This document shows, in pieces, positions 6,935-7,578 of a stretch of 7,578 nucleotides of DNA. Source of the DNA: Rhodospirillaceae bacterium (GTDB taxonomy: Bacteria > Pseudomonadota > Alphaproteobacteria > JABSOH01); NCBI GenBank assembly GCA_020629355.1, contig JAHDDM010000052.1:1-7578 (forward strand), given 5' to 3'. Both the position numbers and the translations under genes were made by a program. Position 1 is the stretch's first letter. Each line of letters opens with the position of its first letter. The notes below the pieces were generated by a model, which was not told where the DNA came from, did not search any database, and saw only the letters and a program-made list of their open reading frames with translations.

Positions 6935-7578
6935 CTATGACCCCATTTTAATGTTGTTGATGCCGATGAACTTGTCGTAGATGACAAACAGAATCAGCAC
7001 CAGTGCGAGTAGAATTGTACTCAATGCGGCTGCCAGTCCCCAGTTCAAGGAGCTTGAGATATTATAGGCAATACGATTGCTCATAAAGATACCATCATTC
7101 CCACCCACCAGTGCAGGGGTGATATAATAACCAATCGCCAGAATGAAGACCAGAATGCCACCCGCCCCAATACCTGGAATGGTACTTGGGAAGTAGACAC
7201 GCCAGAAAGCCCGCCAAGGATGCGCACCAAGCGAAATAGCAGCGCGTTTATACGAAGGCGAGATGGTTTTCATCACACTGAACAGAGGCAAGACCATGAA
7301 GGGCAACAGGATATGCGTCATGGCGATGATGGTACCAGTAGAATTGTGCATCATCACCAGCCGGCCATCGTCAGAGATGAGCCCCAGCAACACAAGCAGA
7401 TCATTCACCACCCCTTGCTGTTGTAGTAGCGCAATCCAAGAAGTTGTACGCACTAAAAGCGAGGTCCAAAATGGTAATAAAACCAGAATAATCAATAAAT
7501 TACTGATACGGGTGGGTAAGGTCGCCAACAGGTAGGCAATGGGAAAACCCAGAAGCAGAGTCATTATGGTAATGGTGA
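6935..7578 (-). CDS. ABC transporter inner-membrane permease, PotB/PotH type, 5' end outside window
   Basis: This is the partner permease of the PotC-type protein. The frame remains open to the right edge: codons upstream of the Met at 7564 read through with no stop, so the true start lies outside the window and the first helix is missing. The 209 residues counted from that Met include the PotB-branch signature LPFWTSLLVRTTSW at 30-43, an EAA coupling loop at about 105-135 (YKRAAISLGAHPWRAF onward), and helices near 2-15, 22-40, 76-96, 132-150 and 176-196. Complete family members are usually about 280-310 aa, consistent with truncation by the window edge and not a broken gene. The ATPase and periplasmic binding protein expected for this importer are not in the window and probably lie further to the right. 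Substrate is unassigned; polyamines are the best-known ligands of the family. Confidence 0.87.
   Translation of the reverse strand, partial: TITIMTLLLGFPIAYLLATLPTRISNLLIILVLLPFWTSLLVRTTSWIALLQQQGVVNDLLVLLGLISDDGRLVMMHNSTGTIIAMTHILLPFMVLPLFSVMKTISPSYKRAAISLGAHPWRAFWRVYFPSTIPGIGAGGILVFILAIGYYITPALVGGNDGIFMSNRIAYNISSSLNWGLAAALSTILLALVLILFVIYDKFIGINNIKMGS

Noticed and set aside
6931..6987. TTG start at 6987 for the PotC-type permease
   Set aside because: It overlaps the upstream permease by 53 nt and adds a low-complexity Ser/Thr tail; ATG 6930 fits operon spacing and family length.

Overview
The window looks like an ordinary chromosomal stretch from a Gram-negative proteobacterium, most likely an alphaproteobacterium. 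The evidence is a Sec-type signal peptide on the phosphate-binding protein, enlarged proteobacterial forms of PstC and PstA, and an AT-rich direct-repeat Pho box. This assignment is an inference from protein architecture; no rRNA or marker gene is present. No CRISPR array, transposase, integrase, tRNA or defence-like gene is visible.

Layout. Positions 1-76 hold a plausible sigma-70-type promoter for a plus-strand gene of the N-acylglucosamine 2-epimerase / mannose isomerase (AGE) family, which ends at 1306. The gap 1307-1493 lies between convergent genes. It contains two long palindromes flanking a short, very GC-rich block; the second palindrome is a convincing intrinsic terminator for the minus-strand operon. 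From 1494 to 5965 the minus strand carries pstS-pstC-pstA-pstB in that order of transcription. The genes are tightly packed: 16 nt between pstS and pstC, an ATGA overlap at pstC/pstA and a TAATG overlap at pstA/pstB. Upstream of pstS, at 6028-6073, is a tandem Pho box of 7-bp units at exact 11-bp spacing, with a suitably placed -10 element. From 6079 to the right edge the minus strand carries two inner-membrane permeases of the PotB/PotC type; the first of these in transcription order runs off the window.

How the parts work together. PstS binds periplasmic phosphate, PstC and PstA form the membrane channel and PstB supplies ATP hydrolysis. The Pho box implies control by a PhoB-like regulator under phosphate starvation. 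Neither phoU nor phoB follows pstB; the operon is closed by a terminator whose stem includes part of the pstB stop codon. The two upstream permeases form a pair for a different importer (polyamine-type family, substrate not determinable), whose ATPase and binding protein are not in the window. The AGE-family sugar isomerase/epimerase is transcribed toward the pst operon and has no evident functional link to it.

I found no previously undescribed system. The most interesting non-coding signal is the pair of palindromes at 1322-1366 and 1447-1495. They share a common arm sequence, and the differences between them are matched on both arms. The multi-unit Pho box is the clearest regulatory signal.
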